DNA of 64,000 bases from Neoconidiobolus thromboides FSU 785 (taxonomy: Eukaryota > Entomophthoromycota > Entomophthoromycetes > Entomophthorales > Neoconidiobolaceae), in contig MU626300.1 in the NCBI GenBank assembly GCA_025603075.1, positions 62,001 through 126,000 of the forward strand, in the 5' to 3' direction. The notes under the pieces are model-generated. The model searched no databases. It saw nothing but the letters and a program-made list of their open reading frames with translations, and was not told the origin of the DNA. Positions 22,050 through 34,626 of the stretch are shown here, one piece after another (position 1 is the first letter of the stretch; every line of letters starts with the position of its first letter). The translations under genes were made by a program, and so were the position numbers.

Positions 22050-25000
22050 TTTTTGTGTATGGTATATTAAATTATTAGATATCAGATTTTTGGGTAATAA
22101 ATAAAATGATTGTTTTAATTTATTTTTTTGATTTCAAAACTTGAGTATTTATATGTTTTTTGCCACCTTTGAATATCAGTAATGAAATGGATCACGTAAG
22201 AAAAATTATTTTCATTTTTAACAAATATAGATAAATTAACGTCCATTCACCAAATTTTGACTGTTATAAACCTCTAAATCTACTTGATGATGACAACGCT
22301 ATCTCGTTTTAAATAAAATTAACATATTAAGAGAAAGTGCGATTCATGCGTAGATTTAAAACAACTTATATTAAAAGCCCTAAAAAGTTTGAATTTTAAA
22401 AATCAATAATCTCAGCATTCAACATCTTACACTGGTGTGTGAAATTAAATGCTTTAATCACTTAATATTTTAAATGGTAATTTTCAAAGCTATAAAGCAA
22501 ATAGAACAAATTTTGCGATACTTGATTTATTTTTAATATTTCTAAATTTAAAATAAAAGGCTACTGTTATTCATAGTAAAAATGAAAAAATGATTTCATT
22601 ATATCAGTATTTATTTTATATTATTACTATTAATGAATAGCTAAAACCTTATTGTAGCTTATTTTACATTATATTGTAATCTATTATATTATTATCTACA
22701 TAACAAATGAATGTTGAATATCTTTTTATTCAAGTAATATTAGGTCCTAAAATGTAAATATATACTTATTACCATATTACATCAAGTTTCCGACAAGACA
22801 TAAAATACCCCTAATGTTTTTGATTGATTTATAAATATTAATTTAATATTCCTGTAAGAACTTTGGTAAATAAAATGAACTTCTAAAATTTAAACTTAAT
22901 TTCCAACCCTCTACTTTATTGTAATATGTTTCATGTTATTTAAACTATAATCTATTTACACTAATATTAATTATATTGTTATATAGTAATATCACTGAAA
23001 GCAGGCCATACAATATAAAAAACATTTTTATTATGATCAAGTTTCATATTCGCTATTTAATAATATAGGATCTTTTATTTGAAGGAATATTACCCAGGTC
23101 AATAAAGATACTTTAAAACTTTAATTTTAAACAAAAATTTGTTCAAAATAAGTAACTGTTAACTATTTAATGACATCTTTCATATTGTAAGTATATCTAA
23201 TATGAAAATTTCGTTCAATCGTTATAGTGGGAATGTATAGTATCTGATACTGATAATATAAATTATATTAAAGCGTTACTACAACATATAACTAGCAAAA
23301 CTCTTTGATGTAATTAATAAGTATATCTTATAAAATGTTCGATATTTAAAGCATAAACGCTATAAGCAAGTTGGTATTAATTTTAATAAAACAAAAAATT
23401 TACTCAATTAGGTAACTCTGGCGGCAGGCTTACTGAATATGTCAACTATATACCATTAGCTTATAAATATATAAAAGATATTTTTAAATAAAAAATTAAT
23501 TTTGGTTTTATTTAATGCAAGTTTATGTAGGATAGTTTAGATAAATTTAACTGGCCTTTTTTCAATGTGAATCTATGCATCAAGTTTTGAATAAGGCTCT
23601 AAATTTAAAAATAGAGCTTTTATTAATTTGATTTAATTCATTCAAAAATAAAATATTTCTAATATCTAACAAATATCAATTTGCACATCTTTGATACGAA
23701 TGATACCATTTATGAAGGGGTATTTTGAGCTTGTATTACTTCTTCATATGTATACTTTTAAGCTTAAAACTTGGTCTTAAATTCAATATTTACATTCTTT
23801 ATAGCTTTAAAGTATCGTTAATATTATAATACAGAGTATCCATATATAACACTGAGGGGTTTTATATCCACTAGAAACACTAATTAGTCAATTTATAAAC
23901 TGTCTTAATGAATTTAAAATAATGTTAATTGAGTGTAAATATTTTAAATTTAAATCAAGTGTGACTGCATAAATAAAATTCAATTTTGGGGTTTTGGGGA
24001 TAATGTATCATCATGCAATTAGTTTGAATTAGACTAATTTTATTAAAGTTTTAGTAAACCTTGATATAATTAAACTGCCTTCTAGTTTTGATAATTTAAG
24101 TGAAAATATACCCATCAAGCTTAAGTCAGCAGGAATTAAAACCCCTTGCTTATGACTGCAAAGGAGGGCAAAGTAAACTCGTTATAGCAAAATCTGTCTT
24201 ATAAGGAAATTTACCTTATAAAGAACTGACCGTATATTCATCAATATTATAAATTTCATTGCTTAGCTCCCAATGACTTTGAACATCAAATATGATAGTA
24301 AATTATAGTTAGCCTAAAAATCCTTAAATAAAGTTGATAGTTTCGTTCTTTCGCTATGTAAATTAGTCTATTAACTAAACCAACGATAAAAATAGAGATA
24401 CTAAAAGCTATGGTCTTTAAACTCAATAAAAATATTCAATATACTCAAAGTTTTAAAAACAATAATTATGTATGTAATTATTGTGAACATAGTAACTTAA
24501 TAAGCTACTAAAGCTAAAGTCGATGATTGGTCTATAGTAGCGACGGAAACATGCATAAAACATAGCTATTGTTTGACTATTTACATAAATTATTAACTCA
24601 TTTCAAGACATAACCCAAATGAAGAAATTTAGTAAAATTAATTCGAAATTTTATAATGCTCATAGTAAAGTATGAAGTTAAGCAAGGGCTGAAAATTTGA
24701 TACTAGAAATAAAGATAGAAATAAGATGAAATTAATATTAAACAGAAATTAAGTACGAAATCGCAGAAAGACTTTAAAAAGAAAAGATAAATTAATAATA
24801 TGAAAATCAAATGTGCTATTAAACCTAATTATGCATAATTTTTTTGACACGAAATCAAAGTAAAGTTAAAAAATATGATATTGACTTTAATTCATTATTA
24901 ACAACACTGAAAGACCTGTATAATTAATATGCAGTAGTAATAGATTTCACCTTTGCTTTATTAAATGTATATTTTAAAAGCAACTGTTTTATTCCAATTT

Positions 25001-25823
25001 AGTAAAAATACCTAAAGGAAGAATAACAATAAAGTTGGTATTAGAAAGTGTATATAGTATCAAAGAACTTAATTGTATTTAGCTTTCTCTACGAAAACAC
25101 ACATTAGGCCAAAAGATTAGTAGTGAGTTCATTTAGATGAAATAAAAGAGAAGTACTAAGCTTCAGAATAACATTCTTTTGTTCCATTTACAACTTATCC
25201 TTTTATGGTAATCATTATCTAAATATATCATGAGAGGATTTTTGCTTAGAAAATTTGATGTAACTGTGTTATAAGTTATTATTATTGACTATTTTGAGTT
25301 GAGATAATAGTTTTAAGCATGTCTAGCACTAAAGGAATAGATACATAACCTTTGCTTAATTTACAATACTATAAAAAAATGAAAGGTATTGGGATGCTAA
25401 GCTAATATTTTTTAATGATAAAACACATAAATCAAACATTCAATAAGATCAAAAACCCACTTTAAGCAATAGTAAAAATTTTAAATTTATTAGAACTATC
25501 TCGGAGTTTTTAAGATATCTCTTCTATAATGTTAAAATATAGTAATAGTTTATTATAGAGGGCAGATAAAAAACAAATAATGGTTAAAATGAATCGTTTT
25601 TTAGTAGCTATACATTAGGATTATATTTTCTGATTGTAAAGTGCAAGAGTTTTTTTAAAATTCAGAATATTGTTGATGTCGGTATTTTTTTTATGATTGA
25701 GAATTCCTTAATAAAGAGCATTATTAATAAAATGGTGTACACCCATTGTTTATTTATCGGATTGATATTTTAAATTTGCCTTTCAATTTCGAGCGTTTAC
25801 CTTAGAATCCATCTTCAAATTAA
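22050..25823. other. Long non-coding tract upstream of the homeobox gene
   Basis: About 3.8 kb, AT-rich, with stops in all frames. No gene, tRNA or recognised structural RNA seen. Adjacent to the homeobox promoter, so it may hold distal control elements, but no motif proves this. Confidence 0.45.
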
Positions 25824-25922
25824 CATGGGGGATATATTTTTATTTAAAAATTTTACTAACTTTCATTTAAATAATGCTTAAAAATGGAAAAACGATGAAA
25901 CCAAAAAAAACACCCCCCCATA
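25824..25922 (-). mobile_element. Foldback MITE copy 8
   Basis: Starts CATGGGGGATATATTTTT, contains TTTTACTAAC, AATAATGCTTAAAAATGG and GATGAAACC, and ends CACCCCCCCATA. A few bases are missing in the middle compared with the others. Confidence 0.75.
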
Positions 25923-27708
25923 TTGAATCTTTTTTATCATGATTCCATGGCATAAAATTATAATGCACAAATCAACCTAAAATTAAAAGTATCAAATTTT
26001 ATTTAAAAACAAGCCCCCCAACTTTGAATATTAATAGTTTTAAATATTTAATTTATATAATAATTACAAGAAAATCTAATACAAAATTAAAAGACTAAAT
26101 AAATTCAATCAAGTACTCAGCTTACAATGTTATATTCTTAGTTTTGATTTGATTGCTTTAGTAAATAAGTTAACAACAATTTAGCTGAATTATGATTTTA
26201 GTAATTTTCTATCTTTAAACAGCTCTATTTAATAAGTTTATCACATTTATATTAACATTAGTAAAAGATGTTAGCGTTTTTGTTTAATTAAAGTTGTGTA
26301 GATGTAGAGCATTGACTATATTTTATTTAAAGGTAAATTTATTTTGTAAATTATCATAGAAGTAATAATAAGATTCATTTCGAGATTTTAATCAAATTTC
26401 AATTTAGTTGTAATGAATTAGAATAAGACAACACTCCTCTCAAATTAGCTTATTTTTTAACTAGAAAACGTTCTAATTACAATGTATCATGATTTATATG
26501 CTTATTTTTTATCTAATCAGAATATTAACAAAGTACTATTTCAGATGAAATGAGGTGGATATGGGCTTTTTCAAGTTGCATATCTTATTTAAATGTTAAT
26601 TTTTTGAGTATCATCAATCTTCGCAAAAATTTGTTACAACTAGCCCCTTGAAATATATTTGCTAAATTCAAATTTATGCATCAAAACTCAAATAAATTAA
26701 AATTAAAATTAATTTAATTAGCTAATTTCTTTTAAATTTTATTGGTTAAATGCTACTTTTGAGCTGAATGAATGTATCCGTCCTAATCACTTAAGTTAGA
26801 AATAAATGTAATAGTTCATGTAAAAAACAAATTAAATTAAGATTTTGAGTCGAGATACTCAGAACGCATATAAAAATAAAATGGTCTTCATTAAATTATG
26901 AATCAGCTAAAAGCTACCTTAAATAGCATTTATCTCGCTGTTTTTAATTTTTAATATACAATTATGTAAGCTAAAGACATGCAGCAACGATCCAAGAGTA
27001 ATTATACTAATAAAATATAAAGCTATTATTTATTGCCACTTTCATTATTATTGAAACAAATAATGTTTTATTACAATAAAGAAACTTATTGATTCAATGT
27101 TTTTTTTAAAATTATGTTTAATTCAAAATAAAGAAATCGTTACAATATTGAGAGCATAATTTGAATGAATGACTATGTGTCAACAGATAGGGGGTATGTA
27201 ACTTTGTTTTTACTTCAAACGATATCTTTTGAAACAAGTGGCTTGAAAATTTAAATAAACTTGTATGCTTGTAATATAAAGGTATCTCAGTATGTATGTT
27301 GAATTCATTAAAAACAAAGTGATATCCCCAATTAAATATTTTCTTCAAAGCAGTTATCTTTCTGTGGGTTCATATCGAAAATATAAAAGTACCAAAGTTG
27401 AACAAGGATAGTGAAAATCAACTTGTTTTTTCCCTATCTTAAATAGAAAAGTATATGATCAATAAATAGCGTCCGTTTCTTTCTATAAAAATACTGATAT
27501 TTATTAAAAATGAAAATCTGCATAAAAATATATACTCTAATGCTGTGAAAAAGCACTAGTATTTAACCTACTTGAGTTAAATCAATGTATTGATGCTACA
27601 GATCAGCTAAATTAACAATGAATAATTAAAAACTCATAGTTTTATCAATTTAAGTGACATAAAATCATAAAAACTCGAACTAGAAATTACGATACAAACA
27701 TTTTTTAT
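25923..27708. other. Gene-poor AT-rich tract
   Basis: About 1.8 kb with no supportable gene. The stretch at 27118-27348 (minus) has no motif and poor codon pattern and is not called. Confidence 0.4.
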
Positions 27709-28122
27709 TTACAATAATTTTCTGATTTTTCTAAAGAGTCTCTTATAGATATTAATATTATCTTTCTTTTCAGAATCAATAGAACCCTGATATTTAGCAC
27801 CATTTTGGTCAGCAGAAGCGGACAAATTATTAATTTCAGAATACTCATATTTGTCCCCCTTCTTTTCAACAAGTCCAATAAGCTCTTCAGTACAAAAAGC
27901 AATGAATACTTTATCGTTGTCAACCGATTTGACTTCTGATGAACAATAATTTTTGTTTTCTTTACATTCTAATTTCACCGAAGCATTAGATGCTCCTTGA
28001 GCAGTACATTCACAAGTAAGATTATTGTCTTTAGTGGCTACATTACAATCATATTTAACAGCTGTAATAAGGCTGAATAATACAATTAAACATAAAGAAA
28101 AGAGAGAGAAATATCTGGACAT
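27709..28122 (-). CDS. Small secreted cysteine-containing protein
   Basis: Intronless, 137 residues. A signal peptide (about 1-21, MSRYFSLFSLCLIVLFSLIT then A) precedes a mature protein of about 116 residues. Six cysteines fall in the first half: YDCNV, LTCEC, LECKE, NYCSS and AFCTE, consistent with three disulphides. The C-terminal part is charged and ends in a basic stretch (KRLFRKIRKLL). No known domain recognised. It could be a secreted effector, an adhesion or a wall protein. The isolated position fits a fast-evolving accessory gene. Confidence 0.65.
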   Translation of the reverse strand: MSRYFSLFSLCLIVLFSLITAVKYDCNVATKDNNLTCECTAQGASNASVKLECKENKNYCSSEVKSVDNDKVFIAFCTEELIGLVEKKGDKYEYSEINNLSASADQNGAKYQGSIDSEKKDNINIYKRLFRKIRKLL

Positions 28123-29076
28123 ATTGTTATATATTTTAATTGAACTACTTGAAGTTTTAATATTTTAATTGGATTAAAAATTGACTCTTTTTATATTTTA
28201 TTTTACGGATTATTTATTTTGGTCTATTGCTCAGTGAAATTAAGTGTTATTTTACTTTTTCTCCGTGGTTCTTTGTTTTTTTAATACTGCATGTTTTATT
28301 CTCTATTGTGAATTACGATAAAACAGTTCCAAATTTCATTAATTTATTAACATTTACTAAAACAGTAACACGTTGTAAATATTAAATGAAACCCATAAGT
28401 CAATAGTAAAATTCAAATGGAAACTATACATTAAAAAAGAGAATAGACTATTATTGAGTATAAGTAGAACTATTATTCTGATATTGAAAATATAAAATAA
28501 TAATAGAAAAGCATTAATTAAACTAGTTTTTTAAGTAAATTGTCATGTTTTTTTCAAATGCTGATTTGCCTAAAGATTTTCCTGAATTAAGGCTTAAAAA
28601 TGAATAAATAATAATAATGTTTTTTAAATAATATAATTAGCAGGCACTTTTATTAAATTCTAACCCATTTGGATTAATTTTGAGAGCATCAAAACTAAAT
28701 CAAATATTCATCGTTTTGACTTTAGTTTTTTACAGTATAATAATACCTCTAGTGTACATAAAAATCAACTCATAGTATAGTTAGGATTTTTATTTTTGCA
28801 CTAGCAAAAAAATGTCTTGTTAACGCTAAAAAATTGATTGACCTAGATGGATTAATTTTTGAACCTATATAAGAACTTAATTAGTATTTATTTTTATTAA
28901 AATTTCATATAATTGTAATTTTTTTTGCATATATAAAATGTTATTTAGTTGAATGTATTGTTGTAAGATTTGGTGCTTAGGGAAAAGATTATAAAAGTCT
29001 TTTAATTAACTATTTATAATAAATTCAGAAATCTTAGCTTTAATAACTAGAATAGGTTTATAAATAAAAGAATAGC
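28123..29076. other. Intergenic region
   Basis: About 950 bases of AT-rich sequence upstream of the small secreted protein. No gene or RNA seen. Confidence 0.4.
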
Positions 29077-29184
29077 ATGTGGGGGTGTATTTTTATATTT
29101 AAGGATTTTACTCACAAATTTTCCACTCAAACAACGCTTAAAAGATGGAAAAAATAATGAAGTCAAAAAAAACACTACCATGTA
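29077..29184 (-). mobile_element. Foldback MITE copy 9
   Basis: Starts ATGTGGGGGTGTATTTTT, with AAGGATTTTACTCAC, ACAACGCTTAAAAGATGG and AATGAAGTC; ends CACTACCATGTA. The edges read TG on both sides rather than TA. Confidence 0.78.
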
Positions 29185-29900
29185 ATAATTAAGCAGATTG
29201 TATGAAGCAAGATAAAAAACTTACACAATTAACGGATCATATAAAAAAACTAATAAAAAATAAATTTATTATTTACTTATCAGTGTAAAATCTGGTACTC
29301 AGTGGTTGAAGTCAAAGGCCTTAGTTTACGTAGCTAATGTAGGCTTAAATTATGAAGAATAAGATGTAATAGGCTATAAACTATGTAAGATAAATAGAAT
29401 AGACAACACTACTGCAAAATCTATGTAAAATTCTATTAGTAAAATTTAATGGCTTTATTAAAGGTGAGAGTATCAGGGAGCAATTCAATTAGAAAGCCTC
29501 GAGTTATTGTGTTAAAGGATTTTTTTATACTCCAACAAGTATGGATATCAAAATGAGAAGTATAATATTCTTTGCGATGTAGAGTTAGAAATTCTTATAA
29601 AAAATCAAAATAAAAGCTTGGGATTGATTGTGTGTAAACTCAAGAACACAACAACTTAAGTGATTGTTATGTTATAATCAATTATAAAGCTGATAAAGCA
29701 ATATTTCACAGCAATTATAACAAAAAATAGCTGTTGTTATGTTTTTTATGTATAGCTACCTAATTGAAATATATATATCCTTAATATGTTAATTTAGAGC
29801 CTTTTGTTAAATTGTTTTTTAATATTATATCTTTTAATAAAAATACCAGATTTTATAATAATATGTTTTATTTTATTTGTTTTATATAATTTATAACTTA
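29185..29900. other. Spacer between foldback copies 9 and 10
   Basis: About 700 bases without a gene or RNA that I can support. Confidence 0.4.
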
Positions 29901-30002
29901 TATAGAGGTGTTTTTTGAGTTTATTACTTTTCCATTTTTTGAGCGCTATTTGAGCGGAAAAATTCTTAGTAAAATTCTTGAACAGAAAAATACATCCCCA
30001 TA
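29901..30002 (+). mobile_element. Foldback MITE copy 10
   Basis: Starts TATAGAGGTG and ends CATCCCCATA. The middle GAGCGCTATTTGAGCGGAAA is among the best preserved in the window. TA at both edges. Confidence 0.82.
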
Positions 30003-30179
30003 TACTATCATTTATTGAATGAAATTATTTATTACTTATTGAATGTAAACTATATTGTACCTAATACTTAATGCTATTATCTGGATTATTTTTGTAGAAC
30101 TATACAATAAAAGAAAATAACTTAAACAATAATATTCAATCCATTTATTCATTTATTCATTCATTATTGTTAAAAATAA

Positions 30180-31172
30180 TCAACAATAAATGTATTTATG
30201 TAGCTCATAACAGATAGGAAGGTTAGAATGGTTGAATCTAACATGAGGAAGTGTATGTTTCCTAATAACTTTAATACCTAACTCCCTAAGTTCATCATTT
30301 AATAAGGAGATATTAAAATTCCAGATAATCAAACTTAATTTGAGTTCATTAGCTAAATTTAAACTGGCTTGAATTAATGGGTTAGCATATTGATTAATAT
30401 TATATCTTATTACATTTAATTGATTTAATTTAAAATCATAATCAAATATCATAAATTCATTTAAATATTCAATAGCATAAACCTTAGGTAAATCAATATT
30501 ATGATGTCGATTATAAAAATCAGATCGTAGCCAATGCCATTTATAAGTAATAAAATTAGGTTCTACTATAAATACACCTTCTTTTAATAACTTTTCATCA
30601 TTAAGTTGTTGAATTCTTTCTTTACTTAATTGACAATCTATAGTAGTTAATTGTTCTATTTGGTTTTGATTAAGATATTTTAAATTTTTATCTTGAATTT
30701 TAGTAACTGAAGTATTATCAAATTGAACATGAAAAGGCAACTGTAATTGAAAATTCATTCTTTCATAATAATTGTCAACATCTGAAAATAACATCATTAA
30801 ATTGTTTTCTTTTCGGTCCATTTCAGTTAATACTTTGTTAATCATGACTTCCGCATACCCTTTCTTTCTTTCATTTTCAATAGTAAATACAGAAGCTAAA
30901 CAATTTAATTGAAGTTCTTTATATCCATCTAAATCTTTATAATAGACTTGACGAGAGATAACTTCACATTGGGAAACTACTTTTTCATTTTCATTTAATA
31001 ATAAATAACTCTTAATATTATTTTTAATAAATGTTTCATTTCGTGATAATATTTCTCGTTCAATAAATTGTTCTATTGTATAATCTTCGCTACCCCATTG
31101 TTGATAAACTGTTTTAAATGTTTGTAATATGTCTTCAAATGAGGTGGCTACTTTCAATTGTAAATTAGTCAT
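30180..31172 (-). CDS. LYC1-like GNAT acetyltransferase (paralogue A)
   Basis: Intronless, 330 residues, with a GNAT acetyl-CoA domain in the N-terminal half and an extra C-terminal domain as in fungal LYC1 (lysine N6-acetyltransferase of Yarrowia). ASVFTIENERKKGYAEVMIN contains the acetyl-CoA loop (R-K-K-G-Y-A). FSDVDNYYERMNFQLQLPFH follows, the family's conserved block after motif A. The end CYELHKYIYC resembles the W-x-EKYxW tail of LYC1. Substrate is likely lysine or a related amine, not shown. It is the most diverged of three paralogues in the window and lies 450 bp from an arylamine N-acetyltransferase on the same strand. A TATAAAAA lies about 40 bp upstream. Confidence 0.8.
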   Translation of the reverse strand: MTNLQLKVATSFEDILQTFKTVYQQWGSEDYTIEQFIEREILSRNETFIKNNIKSYLLLNENEKVVSQCEVISRQVYYKDLDGYKELQLNCLASVFTIENERKKGYAEVMINKVLTEMDRKENNLMMLFSDVDNYYERMNFQLQLPFHVQFDNTSVTKIQDKNLKYLNQNQIEQLTTIDCQLSKERIQQLNDEKLLKEGVFIVEPNFITYKWHWLRSDFYNRHHNIDLPKVYAIEYLNEFMIFDYDFKLNQLNVIRYNINQYANPLIQASLNLANELKLSLIIWNFNISLLNDELRELGIKVIRKHTLPHVRFNHSNLPICYELHKYIYC

Positions 31173-31626
31173 TTTAATTGTTAAATTAAAGATTGATATG
31201 ATGTTATTTTTATACTTTTTTTACTTGTTTTTATCCGATACATTAAATATTTGATGTAACTGCGTAAAAACAAGAATAAATAGTGTAGTCTCATGCGTAT
31301 GTTGTTTATGAATAGTAGGATTTTCTTAAAATTTTAAAGTTTAATTTTTTAATTTTTTAAAGTTTTTAATTAAATGTATGTTTGTATCTATTTCTATTAT
31401 TTATGTTACTTACATAAAATGTTTTGTTGATATTATTTAAGCATTATCTATCTATTTACTACTTCAAAAAATTATAATTTTAATCTACAAACCTTCCAAT
31501 ATGAAAAAACGTGATCAACTATTATCATAATATTCTAATATCGCTTAAATTTAAATCCTATTCCTCAATGTATATTAACTTAATTTGAGAAGTGGATAAA
31601 CTTCAAAAATACATACAAAAAACTTA
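31173..31626. other. Spacer between GNAT and NAT genes
   Basis: About 450 bases. Contains the GNAT promoter and the NAT 3' region. No other feature seen. Confidence 0.45.
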
Positions 31627-32592
31627 TTATTTATTAAAGGTAACAAAATCATGATGAAGATATTCATTGCAATCATCTAAATCGATATCGAAATACTTTT
31701 TAATATTTTCCCTTCTACCTTGCTCATTCTTTAAATGAATTCGTTCCACCTTATCGTTGTTCATATTAACAATTTTAAGTTGATTATCAAATATCTTGTA
31801 TAATTTATTCCCTTTTTGAATTCTTAATTGAATATGGTTAATGAATGGTTTAGAATTATCTAATACAGTAAATACATTTAAACGATTAATATCTTCATGA
31901 AAATAAGGTTCTAATGCAAAGAAATATAATGGAGTAATAACATCATTATGGTAATATTGAGCCATATAAACTTTCTTGAATAAATTGCTATTTCCGTATT
32001 TTGGCGGATATCTAAAAACTACCTGTAATTTTTGATTATACTCTAACTTCACAATCTCACACTTTTCGTCCTCTGTTTCTTCTTCATTAATAGGTACAGG
32101 TAAAAATTGACCAAAACCATCCCAACCAATATCAGCTAAATATTTAACTCCATCAATTTGAACTAAATTAGCTGAATGCCTCATACCGCTCATCACTACT
32201 TTATTTTCTTTCTTTAATACATTAACATCTACTGAACGACAAGCCACAATAAAATTCAAATATCCAAAATAATTCAATACTTTATGAAACAAAACAGCAT
32301 GTTCAAAGCAATATCCATCTTTACCATTCACAATCATTTTGTTATATACATCTTGTGGATGAATGCTTACTCCTTTTGTAATAGTTTTATTATTGACATA
32401 AGTCGACTCATGTTGTCCTTCTACTTGATTGTTATAATAAAAAAAACTTAAATTACCATAAGGTAGATGACTTAAATGATGTTTCATTAATAGAGTTAAG
32501 GTTTCTAAGTTGGGTTCTGGTAAGCTATCTTCAACATAAGGAAACTCGATTTTATTAAGATATTGGATTATCTGTTGTTTGTTAAATTCCAT
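31627..32592 (-). CDS. Arylamine N-acetyltransferase (NAT)
   Basis: Intronless, 321 residues, cytosolic. It transfers acetyl (or malonyl in some fungi) from CoA to aromatic amines and hydrazines through a Cys-His-Asp triad. The triad is visible: Cys95 in GKDGYCFEHAVLF, His139 in GMRHSANLVQIDG, Asp154 in KYLADIGWDGFG. The His-Asp spacing of 15 equals that of human NATs. The N-terminal block MKHHLSHLPYGNLSF corresponds to the family's helical bundle (usually H-x-x-x-x-P-F-E-N). The substitution of RGG by GKD before Gly-Tyr-Cys is unusual but seen among fungal members as far as I can recall. TATAAATA lies about 45 bp upstream. Confidence 0.88.
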   Translation of the reverse strand: MEFNKQQIIQYLNKIEFPYVEDSLPEPNLETLTLLMKHHLSHLPYGNLSFFYYNNQVEGQHESTYVNNKTITKGVSIHPQDVYNKMIVNGKDGYCFEHAVLFHKVLNYFGYLNFIVACRSVDVNVLKKENKVVMSGMRHSANLVQIDGVKYLADIGWDGFGQFLPVPINEEETEDEKCEIVKLEYNQKLQVVFRYPPKYGNSNLFKKVYMAQYYHNDVITPLYFFALEPYFHEDINRLNVFTVLDNSKPFINHIQLRIQKGNKLYKIFDNQLKIVNMNNDKVERIHLKNEQGRRENIKKYFDIDLDDCNEYLHHDFVTFNK

Positions 32593-32632
32593 CTTTTATT
32601 TTTTATTTATAAAAAAAGATAAAGTTCAAGAA

Positions 32633-32640
32633 TATTTATA
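32633..32640 (-). promoter_or_regulatory. TATA box of the NAT gene
   Basis: TATAAATA on the minus strand, about 40-48 bp before the ATG at 32592. Confidence 0.4.
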
Positions 32641-33844
32641 GTTTATTCTGTAACTTTTTTGATTAAATTCCATTGGCTACATTATTAATTGTCACTTCTG
32701 GTCACTATCCAGTTTTTTTATAGCTTGTGAAATTTTAGAATTGAAATACTCATCAGGACTAAAGAGACATCGCCCTGTTTGCTCATTACCTTGGTATGAA
32801 ATAGATACTAAAATTATTATATATGATTACTATTCTGATAAACATTATATAGCTTTACTAATAACGAGATAGCTCTGGGTATTGTTTTAATTATAAGGTG
32901 ATTTTTAAAGTAATTTCATTTTTTGAACAAAGCCCTACAAGAGTACATAGAATTGCTACAAGGCGTCTTATTTACATAAAATGTGTTTTTACATATCAAA
33001 AAACATTTTCTATTGTAGCCAATAATCTTCCTTTATTCGATATGGAGATTACTAGAAACAACTTGTAAGATGAATCCTTTAAGTATTAAATTAATTTAAA
33101 AAATAAGTCCAATTCAACCTGATTTTTTAGTTAACCGGGATTGAATTGGACACTATACTCGTAATTGATATACAAAGGACTAAAATAGCAAAGTTGAGTT
33201 GTTTAAAAAAAATTGTAGAAGCTCCATGAACGATATGCAGAAACTTGTAAAACTATAGGGACCAAATTACTCAATCAATAATTCAGATGGTAAAAATTCT
33301 ATGAGGCATTTTATAAGTAAAAACATTGAAGAGTATAAGTAATATGGTAAACTATGGGTTCTTTGTGATCTACTTTTGAGGGAGTAGCGTAAAGCTTTAC
33401 ATGTGGTTTTTAACACAATATAATGATTGAAGTTGTGGTAAGAATTGAGAGCGTTTTTATCGGAATTTTACTTAATATAAATTATTTATGATAATTGATT
33501 ATATATAATTCATGATAAAACTCAAACACAGTGAATTAGATGTCAAATCAATAAATAATGGGACTTGAAGTATTAATCAAACAATGGAATATCTTTTAGT
33601 TAATTAAATTTAGTCTTTTTTTATAACTTCAATTTTATAATCAATGAATTCCATCAACTCAATAAACCTTTTAAATTTACCTAATATAGTAGAAAAGCTA
33701 TTTCTACTATTTTTTTTATTAACTTGACTTTAAAATATTGCACATGGGAAACAACTCTTCTTTAACGATAAAATATTAAATAATAAAATAAAACAATGAT
33801 CTATTAATAGTCACTTGAAGGCAACCCCTTAGTTTTATAAAAAC
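32641..33844. other. Intergenic region between NAT and RNase T2 genes
   Basis: About 1.2 kb between divergent genes. AT-rich with no ORF, RNA or foldback element that I can support. Confidence 0.4.
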
Positions 33845-33854
33845 TATATAAATA
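33845..33854 (+). promoter_or_regulatory. TATA box of RNase T2 gene 1
   Basis: TATATAAATA, about 41 bp before the ATG at 33895. Confidence 0.5.
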
Positions 33855-33894
33855 ATATAAGACTCCTAATAATATACACATAAACCTATTTAAA

Positions 33895-34626
33895 ATGAAA
33901 TTTAACACGGGAATCTTATTATCAACTTTAGCACCTAGCGTTTTTGGTCAGTTAAACTCAGGTCTTACTTGCTCGAATGATATCCGCTCATGCTCGGCAA
34001 GTGCCACTGATAAATGCTGTAGCCCAGATTTAGGTTTATTAGTCTTATCATTACAATGGATACCGAATTTAGGCCCTAATAATGCTTTCACCCTACATGG
34101 ATTATGGCCTAATAATTGTGATGGAAGCTATAGTCCTACGGATGGATGCGATGCTTCACGACAATATACTGATCTCGATGCCATAGTATCTGCAGACCCT
34201 ACCTTAAAAGAACAAATGAACACATATTGGTCATCATATAATGGTGACAACCCAGCTTTCTGGCAACATGAATGGGGTAAACATGGTACCTGTTATAGTG
34301 TATTTTCACCAGATTGTTACTCAGCCTTTGAAAGAGGTCAAGATGCCAGAGATTATTTTAGTACTGCTTTGGCTTTAAGACAGAAAACTGATTTATATGC
34401 TACACTTAGTAATGCTGGTATAATTCCTGGACGCTCTTATTCGAGAAATGATTTTATTGCTGCTTTTAATCAACTTGGGGCTCAAGTTCAGCTCATTTGT
34501 AAAAGCGGTGCTATTAATGAAGTTAGAGTCTACTTTTATGTTAATGGTAAGGATAACTTTCAAATTACTAATGCTCTTTCTACTGGTTCTTGTCCTAAAA
34601 CAATTAATTATCCTATCAAGGGTTAA
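33895..34626 (+). CDS. Secreted ribonuclease T2 (paralogue 1)
   Basis: Intronless, 243 residues. A signal peptide of about 19 residues (ends VFG-Q) precedes CSNDIRSCSASATDKCC. The two catalytic segments of the T2 family are complete: CAS1 FTLHGLWPNNC with His68, and CAS2 FWQHEWGKHGTC with His125, Glu126 and His130. Eight or more cysteines fit a disulphide-rich extracellular enzyme that cleaves RNA to 2',3'-cyclic phosphates. It may serve phosphate or nucleotide scavenging, or act on host cells. A close paralogue lies at 39325-40059 in the opposite orientation. Confidence 0.95.
   Translation: MKFNTGILLSTLAPSVFGQLNSGLTCSNDIRSCSASATDKCCSPDLGLLVLSLQWIPNLGPNNAFTLHGLWPNNCDGSYSPTDGCDASRQYTDLDAIVSADPTLKEQMNTYWSSYNGDNPAFWQHEWGKHGTCYSVFSPDCYSAFERGQDARDYFSTALALRQKTDLYATLSNAGIIPGRSYSRNDFIAAFNQLGAQVQLICKSGAINEVRVYFYVNGKDNFQITNALSTGSCPKTINYPIKG

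Noticed and set aside
27118-27348. 76-residue minus-strand ORF
   Set aside because: No domain or signal peptide and chance-like composition.
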